6,179 nt of DNA from Aquificaceae bacterium (GTDB lineage Bacteria > Aquificota > Aquificia > Aquificales > Aquificaceae). Numbering within the stretch: the first letter of the stretch is position 1; every line of letters starts with the position of its first letter. A program made the translations under genes and the position numbers. Of the stretch, positions 5,850 to 6,179 are shown piece after piece. Under the pieces are notes generated by a model. The model was not told the DNA's origin and did no database searches. It was given only the letters and a program-made list of their open reading frames with translations. The stretch spans positions 1 to 6,179 of the forward strand of contig WFYH01000012.1 in assembly GCA_015490215.1 (NCBI GenBank), in the 5' to 3' direction.

Positions 5850-6179
5850 CTGGGGAGGCGGCAAGGAATTGCTCGTTTGTCAATTACTTTCAACTCCACA
5901 CGGCAGATTAGGAACAAGAAGGGCTTGGTGAGTTCTGGCTTTTTGTCCTGAGGACTTTCAACTCCACACGGCAGATTAGGAACGCGAAGGTCGGAGCCTC
6001 CTTCAAAGTCAATCACAAGTACTTTCAACTCCACACGGCAGATTAGGAACACAACTGCAGAGGTAATAAACACAGCCCAGATAGCCTTTTCAACTCCACA
6101 CGGCAGATTAGGAACTTTTCTCTAATTTTATTAGCTAAATCAATTATAATATTTTTCAACTCCACACGGCAGATTAGGA
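5821..6179 (-). CRISPR. CRISPR array, leader-distal end (6 repeats, 5 spacers; continues beyond window)
   Basis: A 29-nt repeat that, read on the minus strand, begins GTTCCTAATCTGCCGTG and ends TGGAGTTGAAAG. Copies are at 5821-5849 (degenerate), 5887-5915, 5955-5983, 6022-6050, 6087-6115 and 6153-6179 (last two bases beyond the edge). Spacers are 5850-5886 (37 nt), 5916-5954 (39), 5984-6021 (38), 6051-6086 (36) and 6116-6152 (37), all different. Minus-strand orientation is inferred from the GTT start and TTGAAA-type end typical of crRNA 5' tags, and from the damaged repeat at the left, which marks the leader-distal end. The repeat has almost no internal symmetry, so it belongs to the weakly structured class processed by Cas6 in type I and III systems; the subtype cannot be decided without cas genes, none of which are in the window. 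The repeat resembles those of Aquificaceae genomes. Confidence 0.98.

Noticed and set aside
5684..6073. 129-codon minus-strand open frame across the CRISPR array
   Set aside because: It is mostly translated repeat (FLICRVELKV recurs) joined by spacers, and it runs into the rplY leader. It is an artefact of repeat periodicity, not a gene.
6116..6152. AT-rich stretch as a CRISPR leader
   Set aside because: It is flanked by intact repeats on both sides and has spacer length; a leader would lie outside the repeats.

Overview
The window looks like chromosomal DNA from a thermophilic member of the Aquificaceae (Aquifex / Hydrogenobacter / Thermocrinis group). This is inferred from the mix of Lys-, Glu-, Arg- and Ile-rich proteins with heavy AGG/AGA and ATA codon use, tightly overlapping housekeeping genes, and a CRISPR repeat of the GTTCCTAAT...GTGTGGAGTTGAAA type that I associate with this family. 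No database search was possible, so the genus is not claimed.

Layout. At the left edge, a membrane-anchored diguanylate cyclase (GGEEF protein) runs rightward and is cut off at its 5' end by the window boundary. It meets, tail to tail with a 4-nt overlap, a leftward cluster that fills positions 1001 to 5684. In transcription order the cluster is rplY (ribosomal protein bL25), pth (peptidyl-tRNA hydrolase), ygfZ (Fe-S cluster maintenance protein, IBA57 type), tRNA-Ser(GGA), a 64-residue DUF2892/YgaP-type membrane protein, ruvX/yqgF (pre-16S rRNA nuclease / Holliday-junction-resolvase-like), mltG (endolytic murein transglycosylase) and a CDF zinc exporter. Several junctions are 4-nt stop/start overlaps (rplY-pth, DUF2892-ruvX, ruvX-mltG), and the others are 2 to 24 nt, so most of the cluster is probably co-transcribed and partly translationally coupled. 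A sigma70-like promoter precedes rplY. A second one, with a perfect TATAAT overlapping the ygfZ stop codon, sits just before the tRNA and may also drive the four genes behind it.

Right of the rplY promoter, from 5821 to the window edge, is one end of a CRISPR array: six repeats (the last cut by the edge) and five spacers of 36 to 39 nt. The repeat at 5821 is degenerate, which marks it as the leader-distal end. The leader, most of the array and any cas genes would lie outside the window to the right. The array is therefore read leftward, toward rplY.

Functionally the cluster is translation and RNA maintenance (bL25, Pth, RuvX, tRNA-Ser), Fe-S repair (YgfZ) and envelope/metal functions (MltG, CDF). 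I see no unknown multi-gene system here. The points most worth a second look are the protein-coding/tRNA mixed transcription unit, the polarised repeat variation and the very AT-rich spacer in the CRISPR array, and the array's position next to the promoter of an essential-gene operon.
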